Assembly: GCA_963798745.1 (NCBI GenBank)
Contig: CAWCUF010000004.1
Span: forward strand, 206,830 to 270,829
Length of the DNA: 64,000 bases
Direction: 5' to 3'
From: Prado023 sp963798745
GTDB taxonomy: Bacteria; Actinomycetota; Actinomycetes; S36-B12; CAIYMF01
Shown piece after piece: positions 51,563 through 59,544 of the stretch. Position 1 is the stretch's first letter. Each line of letters starts with the position of its first letter. The notes beneath the pieces are model-generated. The model worked only from the letters and a program-made list of their open reading frames with translations. It was not told the DNA's origin and did not search any database. A program made the translations under genes and the position numbers.

Positions 51563-52663
51563 ATGGCAGGAAGCAGCGTGGCGCTGCCCGATGACTACGC
51601 CGAGGTGCTCGTCGAGCTCAAGGCGCAGGTCCGGTCGGCCCAGATCCGGGCGCACCGTCTGATCAACTCCGAGTTGATCGGGCTGTACTGGATGATCGGG
51701 CGGACCATCTTGGATCGGCAGGCCGCCCGGGGTTGGGGCGCGAGGGTGATCGATCAGTTGGCCGCGGACCTGCGAGCCGAGTTCCCGGACATGACTGGGC
51801 TGTCCCGGAGGAACCTGCACTACATGCGAGGGCTGGCTGGGACGTGGCCGACCCGTGAAGTCGTGCAGCAGGTTGCTGCACAACTCCCCTGGGGCCACAT
51901 TCTGGTGCTCTTGGACAAGCTGCCCGATCGGCCGTCTCGGGACTGGTACGCAGCCCGGGCAGCAGAAGGTGGCTGGTCGCGGGCGGTCCTACTCAACCAG
52001 ATCAAAGCTGACGCGCTGGGTCGGTCCGGCGGGGCCTTGACCAACTTCGCCACCCACCTTCCCGCCCCCGACTCGGAACTTGCCCGACAACTGGTCAAGG
52101 ACCCGTACGTGTTCGACTTCCTGACCCTGACCGAGCGGGTCGCCGAGCGGGAGCTCGAGGACGCCCTGGTGGCCAACTTGCAGCAGTTCCTCCTCGAGCT
52201 GGGGCACGGCTTCGCGTTCGTGGCCCGCCAGTACCGGTTCACGGTGGCCGGCGACGACTTCGTGATCGACTTACTGTTCTTCAACTTCGTGCAGAACCGG
52301 TTCGTCGTCTTCGAGCTCAAGGTGGACAAGTTCACCCCGGCGCACGCCGGCCAGTTGGGCATGTACGTGGCGTGGGTCCAGAAGAACCTGGCCGGGACTG
52401 AGCACCGGGACACGATCGGCATCCTGGTCTGCGCGGACCGCAACGCCGCCGTCGTGCACTACGCCCTGGCCAGCGCGACCGCGCCGATGGCGGTCTCGAC
52501 CTACACCTACGACCAACTGCCCGCCCAAGAGCAGCAAGCCCTGCCCAGCGAGGCGGACCTCAGCTCGATCATCGAACATCCGGTCGTCCGAGGCCGGCAG
52601 ATGAGCCTGGCCGAGGCTTACGCCGCCCTGCGCGAGCGCCCCTCCCCCGACTCACAGCCATAA
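51563..52663 (+). CDS. DUF1016 / YhcG-type PD-(D/E)XK nuclease-like protein
   Basis: This is a 366-residue protein. The N-terminal DUF1016 domain shows NSELIGLYWMIGRTILDRQA, GLSRRNLHYMRGLAGTWP and QLPWGHILVLLDKL. The C-terminal nuclease-like domain shows FLLELGHGFAFVARQYRFTV, then DDFVIDLLFFN and FVVFELKVDKFTP, an Asp followed by E-L-K that fits a PD-(D/E)XK core, and AHAGQLGMYVAWVQ. Members are often linked to restriction-modification or mobile loci, but their role is uncertain. Here it stands alone. The start at 51563 lacks a strong ribosome-binding site. Confidence 0.88.
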   Translation: MAGSSVALPDDYAEVLVELKAQVRSAQIRAHRLINSELIGLYWMIGRTILDRQAARGWGARVIDQLAADLRAEFPDMTGLSRRNLHYMRGLAGTWPTREVVQQVAAQLPWGHILVLLDKLPDRPSRDWYAARAAEGGWSRAVLLNQIKADALGRSGGALTNFATHLPAPDSELARQLVKDPYVFDFLTLTERVAERELEDALVANLQQFLLELGHGFAFVARQYRFTVAGDDFVIDLLFFNFVQNRFVVFELKVDKFTPAHAGQLGMYVAWVQKNLAGTEHRDTIGILVCADRNAAVVHYALASATAPMAVSTYTYDQLPAQEQQALPSEADLSSIIEHPVVRGRQMSLAEAYAALRERPSPDSQP

Positions 52664-52704
52664 GCGAGGCATGCCGAGGATCAGTAGATGGGACCTCGGC
52701 ATCG

Positions 52705-53037
52705 ATGGCCCCACGTCCAGCCCTCACACCATTCCGCCACCTGTTTGATAACAAATACTATCGACAGCTGCCGCTGCAGGTGATGGCCGACCTCAAGCAC
52801 CTCGGCGACCCCCGGTGTTCTGACGCGCTGGAGTGGCTGGAATCCAAGTGGTTGCCGGGCGGTGGCTTCCCTCGTGAGGCGCCGAACGCGGTCGCCGCCG
52901 ATCACGTGGTGAGCCGCGGTAGCCACGGCGACTGGGGTCCCTCGGGACTGCGGCGCAGCAATCCCTTGGTCACCCTCGCCACGCTGGCCGTGCTGCGCCT
53001 AAGCCAGCTGATCGATGCCGGGCCCGATGATCAGTAG
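52705..53037 (+). pseudogene. C-terminal fragment of an alpha/alpha-toroid protein
   Basis: From ATG 52705 (110 residues), after about 15 unrelated residues, YYRQLPLQVMADLKHLGDPR, ALEWLESKWLPGGGFPREAP and RSNPLVTLATLAVLR resemble the last repeats of prenyltransferase/squalene-cyclase-like toroid proteins. The upstream repeats are missing, so I read it as a 5'-truncated remnant. It might still be translated from its own ATG. Confidence 0.45.
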
Positions 53038-53080
53038 CAGGTTGACCTCACCCACCGGAAGTGGTCCTGCGTCTATCTGG

Positions 53081-53345
53081 GCAGGATAGCCGTGCCCGGG
53101 TGTCTCAGCTTGGCTGTCGACGGCAGGGCTGGCCAGGCCGGTCGTGTGTCACACTGAGTGATCACTGGGAGCCCAACACCCTAGTCCGACACATTGGCGG
53201 TCAATCCAGCCTCGGGCATGGGCCGACCCGGCCTCGGTCACGCTGGGTGAGTTGAGCCGGGCGAGCGGCCGCCACGGTGATGTGGATCGAAGTGGAGTAG
53301 CACTGAGCTGTTCTTGACAGTCCTTCGCGGCGAAGTGGGTCAGTC
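53081..53345. repeat. dispersed repeat, most complete A-B copy
   Basis: This copy spans both modules: GATAGCCGTGCCCGGGTGTC, GGCTGTCGACGGCAGGGCTG, CACACTGAGTGATCACTGGG, ACACCCTAGTCCGACACATT, CGGCCTCGGTCACGCTGGGT, GAGCGGCCGCCACGGTGATG, TTCTTGACAGTCCTTCGCGG, CGAAGTGGGTCAG. At about 265 bp it defines the unit length. No open frame inside is convincing. Confidence 0.8.
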
Positions 53346-53421
53346 CGGAATCCACGCGATCAAGCGGGTTCCTGCCGGGAAAGAGGACCTTCGACGGGCC
53401 GATGGTGAGTAGCCTCGTTCC

Positions 53422-53703
53422 GTGTCCAGCAAGTCGGAGCGACGGGCTGCGCGTGCGGTCGTTGCGGACTATCACGGCGCACAGCTGGGAGCGCTCGTTG
53501 CTCGCGTCGGGGAGGCCGTCGATCGCTACCGGGCCGGTGATCTGGATGCCTTCGAGGTCGATAGTGTTCTTTTCCAATACTCGCGAGCGGCGAAGGAACT
53601 GTGGAAGTTCTGCAACAACCTTCAAGTGGAGGTCGCGGCGGCGATGATCATCGAGCAGCCACCCCATGACTGGTGGGAACGGGGAGCTCCGAGAGAGCGG
53701 TGA
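53422..53703 (+). CDS. conserved small hypothetical protein
   Basis: This is a 93-residue protein from GTG 53422. It is helical throughout: SERRAARAVVADYHGAQLGA, VDRYRAGDLDAFEVDSVLFQ, YSRAAKELWKFCNN. It ends DWWERGAPR, an ending I associate with a short actinobacterial family of unknown function. A TAGCCT box lies 6-11 bp upstream, so the transcript may be leaderless. It sits just after a repeat copy and may be transcribed independently. Confidence 0.7.
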   Translation: MSSKSERRAARAVVADYHGAQLGALVARVGEAVDRYRAGDLDAFEVDSVLFQYSRAAKELWKFCNNLQVEVAAAMIIEQPPHDWWERGAPRER

Positions 53704-54017
53704 CGTCGTGCGGCTCCACGGCCCGAGATACGGCTTCGCAGGGCGAGGCCAATGCGATAGGCGGCGATGTGGGGCACCATGACGCAAGCTCGACGAGCAG
53801 GACTCCCGACGGAGCCTCACGCCGCAGTGAGCAGCCGGTGTGAGGTGGCCGCGAACTCGGCAGCGTGGCCAAAGCAAACCTGCTCACCTTCCGCCCGCCG
53901 GTCCTCGGGCACCGAAGCCTGGCCAGCGGTCACAGGTGACCCTGCGATCGTGAAGGCGTAACGTCGAACGCCCGGCGTCGCAGCCCCAGAGTCTTACCGG
54001 TGACAGGACGGTGCCGC
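53704..54017. other. intergenic with a repeat fragment
   Basis: About 53760-53778 contains GGCGGCGATGTGGGGCACC, similar to the end of module B (GCGGCAATGTGGGGCAGG). No gene is recognisable. Confidence 0.35.
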
Positions 54018-54206
54018 ATGAAGGATCCACGCTGTGTAGTCGGCCTGCACGGCTATCCGAAGCCCGGCAAGGATCACCCGGTCTCGGCCGCCGAGGCGAG
54101 GGCCCTGCGAGTGACACTGGAGTGTCCGCGCTGCCACGCAACGAAGACGATTGACTGGCGGCCGGGTCCCCCGCCACCGGAACGCGACTTCCCCATGGGG
54201 GCATGA
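54018..54206 (+). CDS. small zinc-finger-like protein
   Basis: This is a 62-residue protein. KDPRCVVGLHGYPKP near the start and LECPRCHATKTIDWR in the middle suggest a small metal-binding fold with CPRC as one half. Similar short actinobacterial proteins begin with an RC...G.H motif. The frame continues to a stop at 54206. The ATG at 54018 lacks a strong ribosome-binding site. Function unknown. Confidence 0.5.
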   Translation: MKDPRCVVGLHGYPKPGKDHPVSAAEARALRVTLECPRCHATKTIDWRPGPPPPERDFPMGA

Positions 54207-54394
54207 TCGCCCCGGCGTGGCTCATTGACTCGGCATCTGCGTCCAGGACCGCTGACGGCGTGCTGGGACCAACCCCTGTGCTCAGCACACCTCGGGCGGG
54301 TTGCGGTCCGCCTCTACGTGCGCGACAGGCGGCGGAAGGGGGTACCCGCCGGACTCCTGACTTCCGGTCGAGGTGGGCGTCGGACGAGGAGGGC

Positions 54395-54424
54395 TTGCCG
54401 AGCATAACGCACCGCGTTATGCTC
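54395..54424 (+). promoter_or_regulatory. higBA leaderless promoter with 25-bp palindrome
   Basis: TTGCCG (54395-54400), a 17-nt spacer and TATGCT (54418-54423) form the promoter. A perfect 11-bp inverted repeat, GAGCATAACGC (54400-54410) and GCGTTATGCTC (54414-54424), fills the spacer and covers the -10. The GTG at 54432 lies 8 nt after the -10, so the transcript is leaderless. The palindrome is the expected HigA site. Confidence 0.75.
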
Positions 54425-54431
54425 AGAACTT

Positions 54432-54713
54432 GTGATCAGGTCGTTCGGCAACGACGCCACCGAACGGTTGTGGTCACGGCACCGGAGCAAGGAGCTAGAT
54501 CCGCGGATCGAGCGGGTGGCGCTACGCAAGCTGGCCATGCTCGATGCGGCCGAGACGCTCAACGACTTGCGGGTGCCACCAGGCAACCGATTGGAGGCGT
54601 TGCGCGGTGATCGGGCCGGGCAGCACAGCATCCGGATCAACCAGCAGTGGCGGATCTGCTTCACCTGGACCGATGCCGGTCCGCAGGAAGTCCAGATCGT
54701 GGACTACCACTAG
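54432..54713 (+). CDS. higB: HigB-type toxin (RelE superfamily)
   Basis: This is a 93-residue RelE-fold mRNA interferase. It begins VIRSFGNDATERLW, has LRKLAMLDAAETLNDLRVPP in the middle and ends with the active-site strand QHSIRINQQWRICFTWTDAG then VQIVDYH, which match HigB/GraT toxins closely. The Arg and His residues of the final strands are retained, so RNase activity on the ribosome is plausible. It starts at a leaderless GTG. HigA follows 12 bp downstream; toxin first is the usual order for HigBA. The length is normal and the frame intact. Confidence 0.92.
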   Translation: MIRSFGNDATERLWSRHRSKELDPRIERVALRKLAMLDAAETLNDLRVPPGNRLEALRGDRAGQHSIRINQQWRICFTWTDAGPQEVQIVDYH

Positions 54714-54725
54714 GAGGTGGGAACC

Positions 54726-55019
54726 ATGGCCGAGATCAATCCGGTGCACCCCGGGGAGGTGCTGATCGAGGAGTTCCTTGAGCCGTTGGGAGTCACCCAG
54801 CATCGGCTGGCGGTCGACATCGGAGTACCGCCACGGCGGATCAACGAGATCGTGCACGGCAAGCGCCGGATCACTGCAGACACCGCCCTTCGCCTCGCTC
54901 GGTACTTCGGCACCACCGACCGGTTCTGGCTGAACCTGCAGACCCGCTACGACCTGGAGCTCGAGAAGGACCACCTGGGCGCGGCCCTCGAAGCGATCCG
55001 CCCCCTGAAGTCAGCCTGA
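54726..55019 (+). CDS. higA: HigA-type antitoxin
   Basis: This is a 97-residue Xre-family antitoxin. PVHPGEVLIEEFLEPLGVTQ is the HigA N-terminal signature. The HTH (HRLAVDIGVPPRRINEIVHG, KRRITADTALRLARYFG) occupies residues about 26-65, and the tail (WLNLQTRYDLELEKDHLG) is typical of the family. ATG 54726 follows AGGAGG, better than the in-frame GTG at 54717. It should neutralise HigB and repress the operon through the palindrome at 54400-54424. A decayed relative lies at 22930. Confidence 0.93.
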   Translation: MAEINPVHPGEVLIEEFLEPLGVTQHRLAVDIGVPPRRINEIVHGKRRITADTALRLARYFGTTDRFWLNLQTRYDLELEKDHLGAALEAIRPLKSA

Positions 55020-55301
55020 CCCCGAAACGCGCTCCGGCAGGTCTGCCTCGGGGATGGGGTAGTGCGCGAGGCGCTGCGTCAACTAACGCGGCGGTGCTGG
55101 TGGGCCGTGGTGGTCGCTCAAGTTGCGCGGCAACGCTCGCTCATGCCGCGACCAGTGCGTTTCTGGTCGTGCTGATGGGAGGGGTCCCAGAGCGGGGTGA
55201 GGGCGGTTGACCTCGCTCTGACTGGCCTTGGCACGACCCGCGGTGTGGGAGTTGTTTAGAGTGGTGGAGCGTAGTCCTGATCCCCCGGAGGAGTTGCAGT
55301 C

Positions 55302-56165
55302 ATGGACAGACTCACGTTGAAGGACGGGCGGACGCTGGCATTCGACGACGTCGGCGAACCTGACGGGTTCCCGGTGGTGTTCCAGCCGGGGTGGCTGGAG
55401 GGCCGGCTGGGCCGACATCCGGACGACGCTCTCGCCGGACGGGCTGGGTTACGGCTGGTCAGCCTCGACCGGCCGGGGTACGGAGGGTCGACGCCACAGG
55501 CGGTGCGGACGATGCGCGGCTCCGCCGACGACACCGATCAACTGGTCGACCACCTGGGGATCGACCGCTTCGCCTTGCTGGGTTTCTCCGGCGGCGGGAC
55601 ACACTCCCTGGCCGCAGCGCACTACCTCGGTGACAGGGTCACGCATGTGGTCACCATCGGCACCCCCGTGCCTTTCGACCAGCCCGGGGCTCTGAAGCAC
55701 CTGCACTGGATGGCCGCGATGCCCTACCGGTTGCGGCACGTATCCCTGTTGAGGCGCGCCTGGTTCGGCGTCCTTGCCCGCCAGGCTGCAGACCCCTCGG
55801 GATACATCGACATGCTGATGAAGGTCTTCCCTGATGCGGATCGCCCCGTGTTCACCGACCCAGCCTTCAGGCCCACACTGGAACAGGTCGCCACTGAGGT
55901 GTGGGCGCAGGGCCAGACCGGCGTGGACAGTGACTATGCGGTCATCGGCCAACCCGACTTCCAGCTGGCCGATGTGCAGCAGCATGTCGACGTCTACCAC
56001 GGGGATGCTGACACCTGGGTCCGGCCCGAGGCCGCTCAACAGCTGGCCAGGCTGCTGCCCGATGCGCAGGTGCACATCGTCCCCGGCGGACACATGTGTG
56101 TATTGCCGCAGTGGAACGAGTTGCTGGGCACTCTGGCTGGGCGTGCGCACCCGACAAGCAGCTGA
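55302..56165 (+). CDS. alpha/beta hydrolase
   Basis: This is a 287-residue alpha/beta hydrolase. The oxyanion-hole region is VVFQPGWLEGRLGRHPD (atypical but in place of HG), followed by LRLVSLDRPGYGGS. The nucleophile elbow GFSGGG places Ser at residue 96, the acid lies in VYHGDADTWVRPE, and the His in PGGHMCV. The Asp-His-Ser triad is complete. ATG 55302 follows GGAGGAG. Substrate unknown. No operon partners. Confidence 0.9.
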   Translation: MDRLTLKDGRTLAFDDVGEPDGFPVVFQPGWLEGRLGRHPDDALAGRAGLRLVSLDRPGYGGSTPQAVRTMRGSADDTDQLVDHLGIDRFALLGFSGGGTHSLAAAHYLGDRVTHVVTIGTPVPFDQPGALKHLHWMAAMPYRLRHVSLLRRAWFGVLARQAADPSGYIDMLMKVFPDADRPVFTDPAFRPTLEQVATEVWAQGQTGVDSDYAVIGQPDFQLADVQQHVDVYHGDADTWVRPEAAQQLARLLPDAQVHIVPGGHMCVLPQWNELLGTLAGRAHPTSS

Positions 56166-56360
56166 CCCGGCGCGGCTGCCTTCGGATCGTGTCGCAGACG
56201 CGACTGTCCCGCCGTGGTTCGACCCCTCCTGGGCAGGCTCGAACACGCGGCCTTCTGGAACGGGTTACCAGAGGACAGGACCAAGGACAAGGACAGGACC
56301 GGTACGGGCGACTCCTTGGTCCCCGGTCAGACCCTGGCAAGTGGGCGTTTCGCGTGCGTC

Positions 56361-56476
56361 TTTGTGGGCGGTGTGCCCGTGCCCGGATGCCTCAGCATGG
56401 CTGTCGACGGAAGGGCCGGCCAGGCCGGTCGTCAGTCACCCTGAGTGATCGCTCACAGCCCCATTCCGACACTTCC
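56361..56476. repeat. dispersed repeat, copy with module A
   Basis: GCGGTGTGCCCGTGCCCGGA, GGCTGTCGACGGAAGGGCCG and GTCAGTCACCCTGAGTGATC then CCCCATTCCGACACTTC match module A. Module B is lost. Confidence 0.7.
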
Positions 56477-56599
56477 TCCTCTCGGGTGGGGTCGGCTGGC
56501 GCGGCACCCCTCGGATCGCCCTCGGTGACCGGGGCGCTGGCACGGCTTGCTCGGGGTGTGGCCGACGAGGACGGGGTCGAGACCGTGGGAGTTGACCGG

Positions 56600-56710
56600 A
56601 GTGCGGCATCGGGCTCTTCCTGAGCGGGTGTTGGCCCACTTCGCCATCGGGCTGGGCATGCCCCCAGGGAGTTGGGAGGCGGTGCTGACGTGGTTGACCG
56701 ACAGGCCTCG
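56600..56710 (+). mobile_element. IS4-like transposase N-terminal remnant
   Basis: ELTGVRHRALPERVLAHFAI then GLGMPPGSWEAVLTWLTD resembles the N-terminal segment of IS4-group transposases (RLP-x-R-V...ALGL). About 35 residues survive. It lies just upstream of the 56745 gene. Confidence 0.4.
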
Positions 56711-56744
56711 TGCGCCGCAGGGTGGCCGGGCTAGTGTCGTGCCG

Positions 56745-57350
56745 GTGACCGATCCACTTCACTCCAGGTTCGACCCCCGACCCGGCGCGAGCGGTGACTT
56801 CGGCGCGCTGGCACGCCAGTCGGGACGCATGCTCAACGCGCTGGGCCACGCCCAGATCACGGGCGCCGAGAACCTGCTCACGAAGGCGATCCGAGCCCTT
56901 ACGACTGGGGATGCGCGGCGCGCGGAGGAGTTGATCAGGCGGGCAGCACAGATGCCCTATGACGATCGTGAAGAGGGCTCACCGGGAGTCCGCGGTGCTT
57001 CGATGCTGGTCTACCTGCTGATCACCGACCAGTTCGAGGCAAGCGAGAAGCACGACATGAGGTGGCTGGATGTGGCCCTCGCCGTGCATCCCGGTCTCGA
57101 CCGGACAGGCCGGGCCGATGTGGCGTCGGTGGTTCACGGGTTCGTCCTCCAGCCCGCGTTCTTCGCCGTCTCCCCCGCTGAGAAGAGGCGAATCCGCCGG
57201 GCCTTCGGTGACGCCCCCCTCGAACCCGACTTCGGCGACCGCCCGAACTCGACGGTCGAGCAGCGGCAGGACATCATCAAGTCACTGGTCGTGGCCGCGG
57301 CGGCGCTGGGAGAGGCCTACGCCGCAGCCGCACCGCAACCGCAGGTGTGA
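56745..57350 (+). CDS. conserved hypothetical protein
   Basis: This is a 201-residue helical protein. Conserved-looking blocks are FDPRPGASGDFGALARQSGR, LGHAQITGAENLLTKAIRAL, RRAAQMPYDDREEGSPGVRG, DQFEASEKHDMRWLDVALA and HGFVLQPAFFAVSPAEKRRI. I associate these with an actinobacterial family of unknown function. GTG 56745 is chosen because a TAGTGT box (56732-56737) lies 7 bp upstream, indicating a leaderless start, and because upstream residues belong to an IS remnant. Cytoplasmic, no transmembrane segment. Confidence 0.75.
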   Translation: MTDPLHSRFDPRPGASGDFGALARQSGRMLNALGHAQITGAENLLTKAIRALTTGDARRAEELIRRAAQMPYDDREEGSPGVRGASMLVYLLITDQFEASEKHDMRWLDVALAVHPGLDRTGRADVASVVHGFVLQPAFFAVSPAEKRRIRRAFGDAPLEPDFGDRPNSTVEQRQDIIKSLVVAAAALGEAYAAAAPQPQV

Positions 57351-57428
57351 GCGCAGGCCAACCCCGGGGCGCGCTACGAGGCAGTGCGTCGCGCAGGAGA
57401 CGTTGCCAGCTGAGCGCCGGGGTCGCGC

Positions 57429-58153
57429 TCAGCCGGTGCAGTCCGAGGCGGCCGGGGTCGGCCACTGCAGGCCGAGCAGTTCCATCGCCCGCATCACATC
57501 GGCGTCGCCGACGTGGAGCTCATGGTGGGTGATCTCGGCCAGACAGGGGCTGATCGGGTCGTCGCCGGGCCGTTCGAACACCCCCCCATAGCGTGATGTC
57601 GTCACCGTGTCGGGAATGGAACACCACACCGTCCAGGGTGGTGGACGCATACCAGGTGGCTGGCCAGCTGCTGGGTCAGCTCCCGCGCCCGGGCATCCTT
57701 CAGCGCGGCGGCGTCGAAGTCCTTGAGCCCCAAGCGCAGGGACTGACCGACGAACAACGGGTGCAGGACGGCCATCGACCGGGCATCGGTGACCGCGCAG
57801 AACCGACCCGTCAACCTGCCGGTCGCACCGACCCGGGGCGCCAGCCAGCTGGGGTCGACCACCCCTGCCGAAACGGTCGGGAACGCTGCGGCATCCTCAG
57901 GATCCTCGACGACCTGGCCCAGATCCACATCGAGCAGCGGATCGGCGCGGAAGTCGGCGAGCAACTCAAGCAGGCAGCCCAGCAGCGACGACCCCGCGTA
58001 CACGGTGCGGAAGTTGCCCTCCGCGTCGTCCCAGCGCCCCGGGAACCTACCCTCCGACGCACACTCCCAGCCCACCCACGCCCACAGCTGCGGCCGGTAC
58101 CCGACTCGCCACACCAGCGTTCCGGCCAGCTCCTGGACCGCGAGCGACCCCAC
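57429..58153 (-). pseudogene. RES-domain toxin, frameshifted
   Basis: GTG 58153 starts a RES-domain protein: GTLVWRVGYRPQLWAWV, GRFPGRWDDAEGNFRTVYAG, SSLLGCLLELLADFRADP. The Arg and Tyr residues that bind NAD are present. The C-terminal part needs two shifts, near 57650 and at a 7-base G/C run (57581-57587), to read ASTTLDGVVFHSRHGDDITL, then VFERPGDDPISPCLAEI and the stop at 57429. Repaired, it is a full RES toxin of about 240 residues that would degrade NAD. The homopolymer makes one shift suspect as sequencing error. The antitoxin ends 5 bp upstream. Confidence 0.75.
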
Positions 58154-58158
58154 CCGGC

Positions 58159-58551
58159 TCAGCCCTCGGCCGCGAACGCCCGGGCCGCGGCAAGCACCCG
58201 CGGGCCGGCCACGTCCAACTCCGCCTCACGCAGCAGCCGGGCCGGGGCCACGTCACCCAGACGCGGGTCCATCCCCTGGAACCAGGCAGCCACCACCGCG
58301 GCGGAGTCCTTCTCAGCCAGCAAAGCGGCCGCGTGATACGCAGTGCGCAACCGGCGCACCACCTCCGCAGACGGCTCCCGCTCCCCCGCCGCCCACTGCC
58401 GCACCGCCCGGGTCTCCTTCACCGACCCCACATAGGCCACCAGCCGGGCACCCAGCAAGTCCCGCAGCCCGGCGACCAACTCAGCGGTCGGCAACCGGAC
58501 CGAAACCTGATACGCCCGCAAGTCACCCCGGGCCGCAGCGGTGATCGACAT
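58159..58551 (-). CDS. Xre/MbcA/ParS-type antitoxin of RES toxin
   Basis: This is a 130-residue antitoxin. The helical N-terminus is LPTAELVAGLRDLLGARLVA. The Xre-like core, YVGSVKETRAVRQWAAGERE then PSAEVVRRLRTAYHAAALLA, is typical of RES partners, followed by AAWFQGMDPRLGDVAPARLL and RVLAAARAFAAE, the DUF2384 (MbcA/ParS-like) toxin-binding half. ATG 58551 is used; a GTG two codons earlier is possible. It precedes the RES toxin by 5 bp, in the standard antitoxin-toxin order. Intact although the toxin frame is broken. Confidence 0.85.
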   Translation of the reverse strand: MSITAAARGDLRAYQVSVRLPTAELVAGLRDLLGARLVAYVGSVKETRAVRQWAAGEREPSAEVVRRLRTAYHAAALLAEKDSAAVVAAWFQGMDPRLGDVAPARLLREAELDVAGPRVLAAARAFAAEG

Positions 58552-58734
58552 ACCCACATCATCGCATGATCACGCCCGGAATCACAGGGCCAATCCCACT
58601 TGGTAGGACATCGTTCTCCCATCCGATCGAGCGCTCATTGGGGGGCTTGAATTCCCCCGCACCCCGCGTCCTGGGCCACTCGTCGACCGCCAGTCCCGCG
58701 CCCTGCGAATCACCGCCAACTACAGAGAGTCACG

Positions 58735-58908
58735 AATCACACCCCATTCCGACACTTCAGCGGCCAAATTCATACGGGTGTGGGCCGCTCGTGCCTCGGT
58801 CACGCTGGGTGAGATGACAGGAGAACGGCCGACCACGTTGCGTCCACGGACGTGGTGCACCACCGCGTCTTGCTGGACAGTCATTCGCGGCGATGTGACT
58901 CACAGCTG
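58735..58908. repeat. dispersed repeat, module B copy
   Basis: The tail of module A (CACCCCATTCCGACACTTCA) runs into a complete module B (CTCGTGCCTCGGTCACGCTG, GAACGGCCGACCACGTTGCG, CTTGCTGGACAGTCATTCGC, GGCGATGTGACTCACAGC). The repeat overlaps the 3' end of the minus-strand gene at 58757-59371. Confidence 0.75.
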
Positions 58909-59371
58909 CTATCTCGGAATACACGTGTCTGCCCTCGGTGCCCGCGGCTTGAGGATCAAAGAAGAGCACTATGTAGCTCGGGTCGTCATCGGCCCCGTCG
59001 TCCCCGAGGTCCGGCAGTCCTGCGTACGAATCCTCATCGGACCATGTCTCCGGGACCTCGACGTCTTGAAGCTGCGGGTCGAACTGCGACAGCCCGCACG
59101 CATCGGCCATTCGATTGATCCGGTCCATGAGTTCCGGTGCAGCACCCCACGGGACCTCCAAGAGGAAGTAGTTCCCGCGCGGGTCGAAGGAGGCGTCCAC
59201 GGACTCGGTATCCCGAAGCGCGGGCACTTCGCAGTACGCCGGCCGCGTGAACTGCGCCACCCGCGTCGACTTCCCCGCAGGAACCGGATCCATCTCGCAG
59301 ACGGACACGAACACGACCTCAGGAGGAGCCGAACTGGCCTGCGCAACGTAGAAGAACACTGTGTACCCCAC
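58757..59371 (-). CDS. hypothetical protein with repeat-derived C-terminus
   Basis: This is a 204-residue open frame from GTG 59371. Residues 1 to about 150 look like a normal cytoplasmic protein (GYTVFFYVAQASSAPPEVVF, FDPRGNYFLLEVPWGAAPEL, LPDLGDDGADDDPSYIVLFF). The last about 50 residues (AAVSHIAANDCPARRGGAPR, CHLTQRDRGTSGPHPYEF) are translated from module B of the dispersed repeat on the opposite strand. The native end was therefore probably replaced when the repeat arrived. I do not recognise the domain. The repeat also supplies the stop codon. Confidence 0.55.
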   Translation of the reverse strand: MGYTVFFYVAQASSAPPEVVFVSVCEMDPVPAGKSTRVAQFTRPAYCEVPALRDTESVDASFDPRGNYFLLEVPWGAAPELMDRINRMADACGLSQFDPQLQDVEVPETWSDEDSYAGLPDLGDDGADDDPSYIVLFFDPQAAGTEGRHVYSEIAAVSHIAANDCPARRGGAPRPWTQRGRPFSCHLTQRDRGTSGPHPYEFGR

Positions 59372-59544
59372 GCCTACCCCTCCCCTTCCCCGAACCAGCT
59401 CTCGTGGAGTCGCTCGCGGCGCTCAGGAACTGAGGCCGAAGGCCGCCTGCCGTACGCACAAGAAAGCCCGCGAACTCCTCAACCACAAACCACCGCACTG
59501 GGAGGTTTTGACAGCCAGCCTGACGCCTCCCGGGGTCAGGTCTG

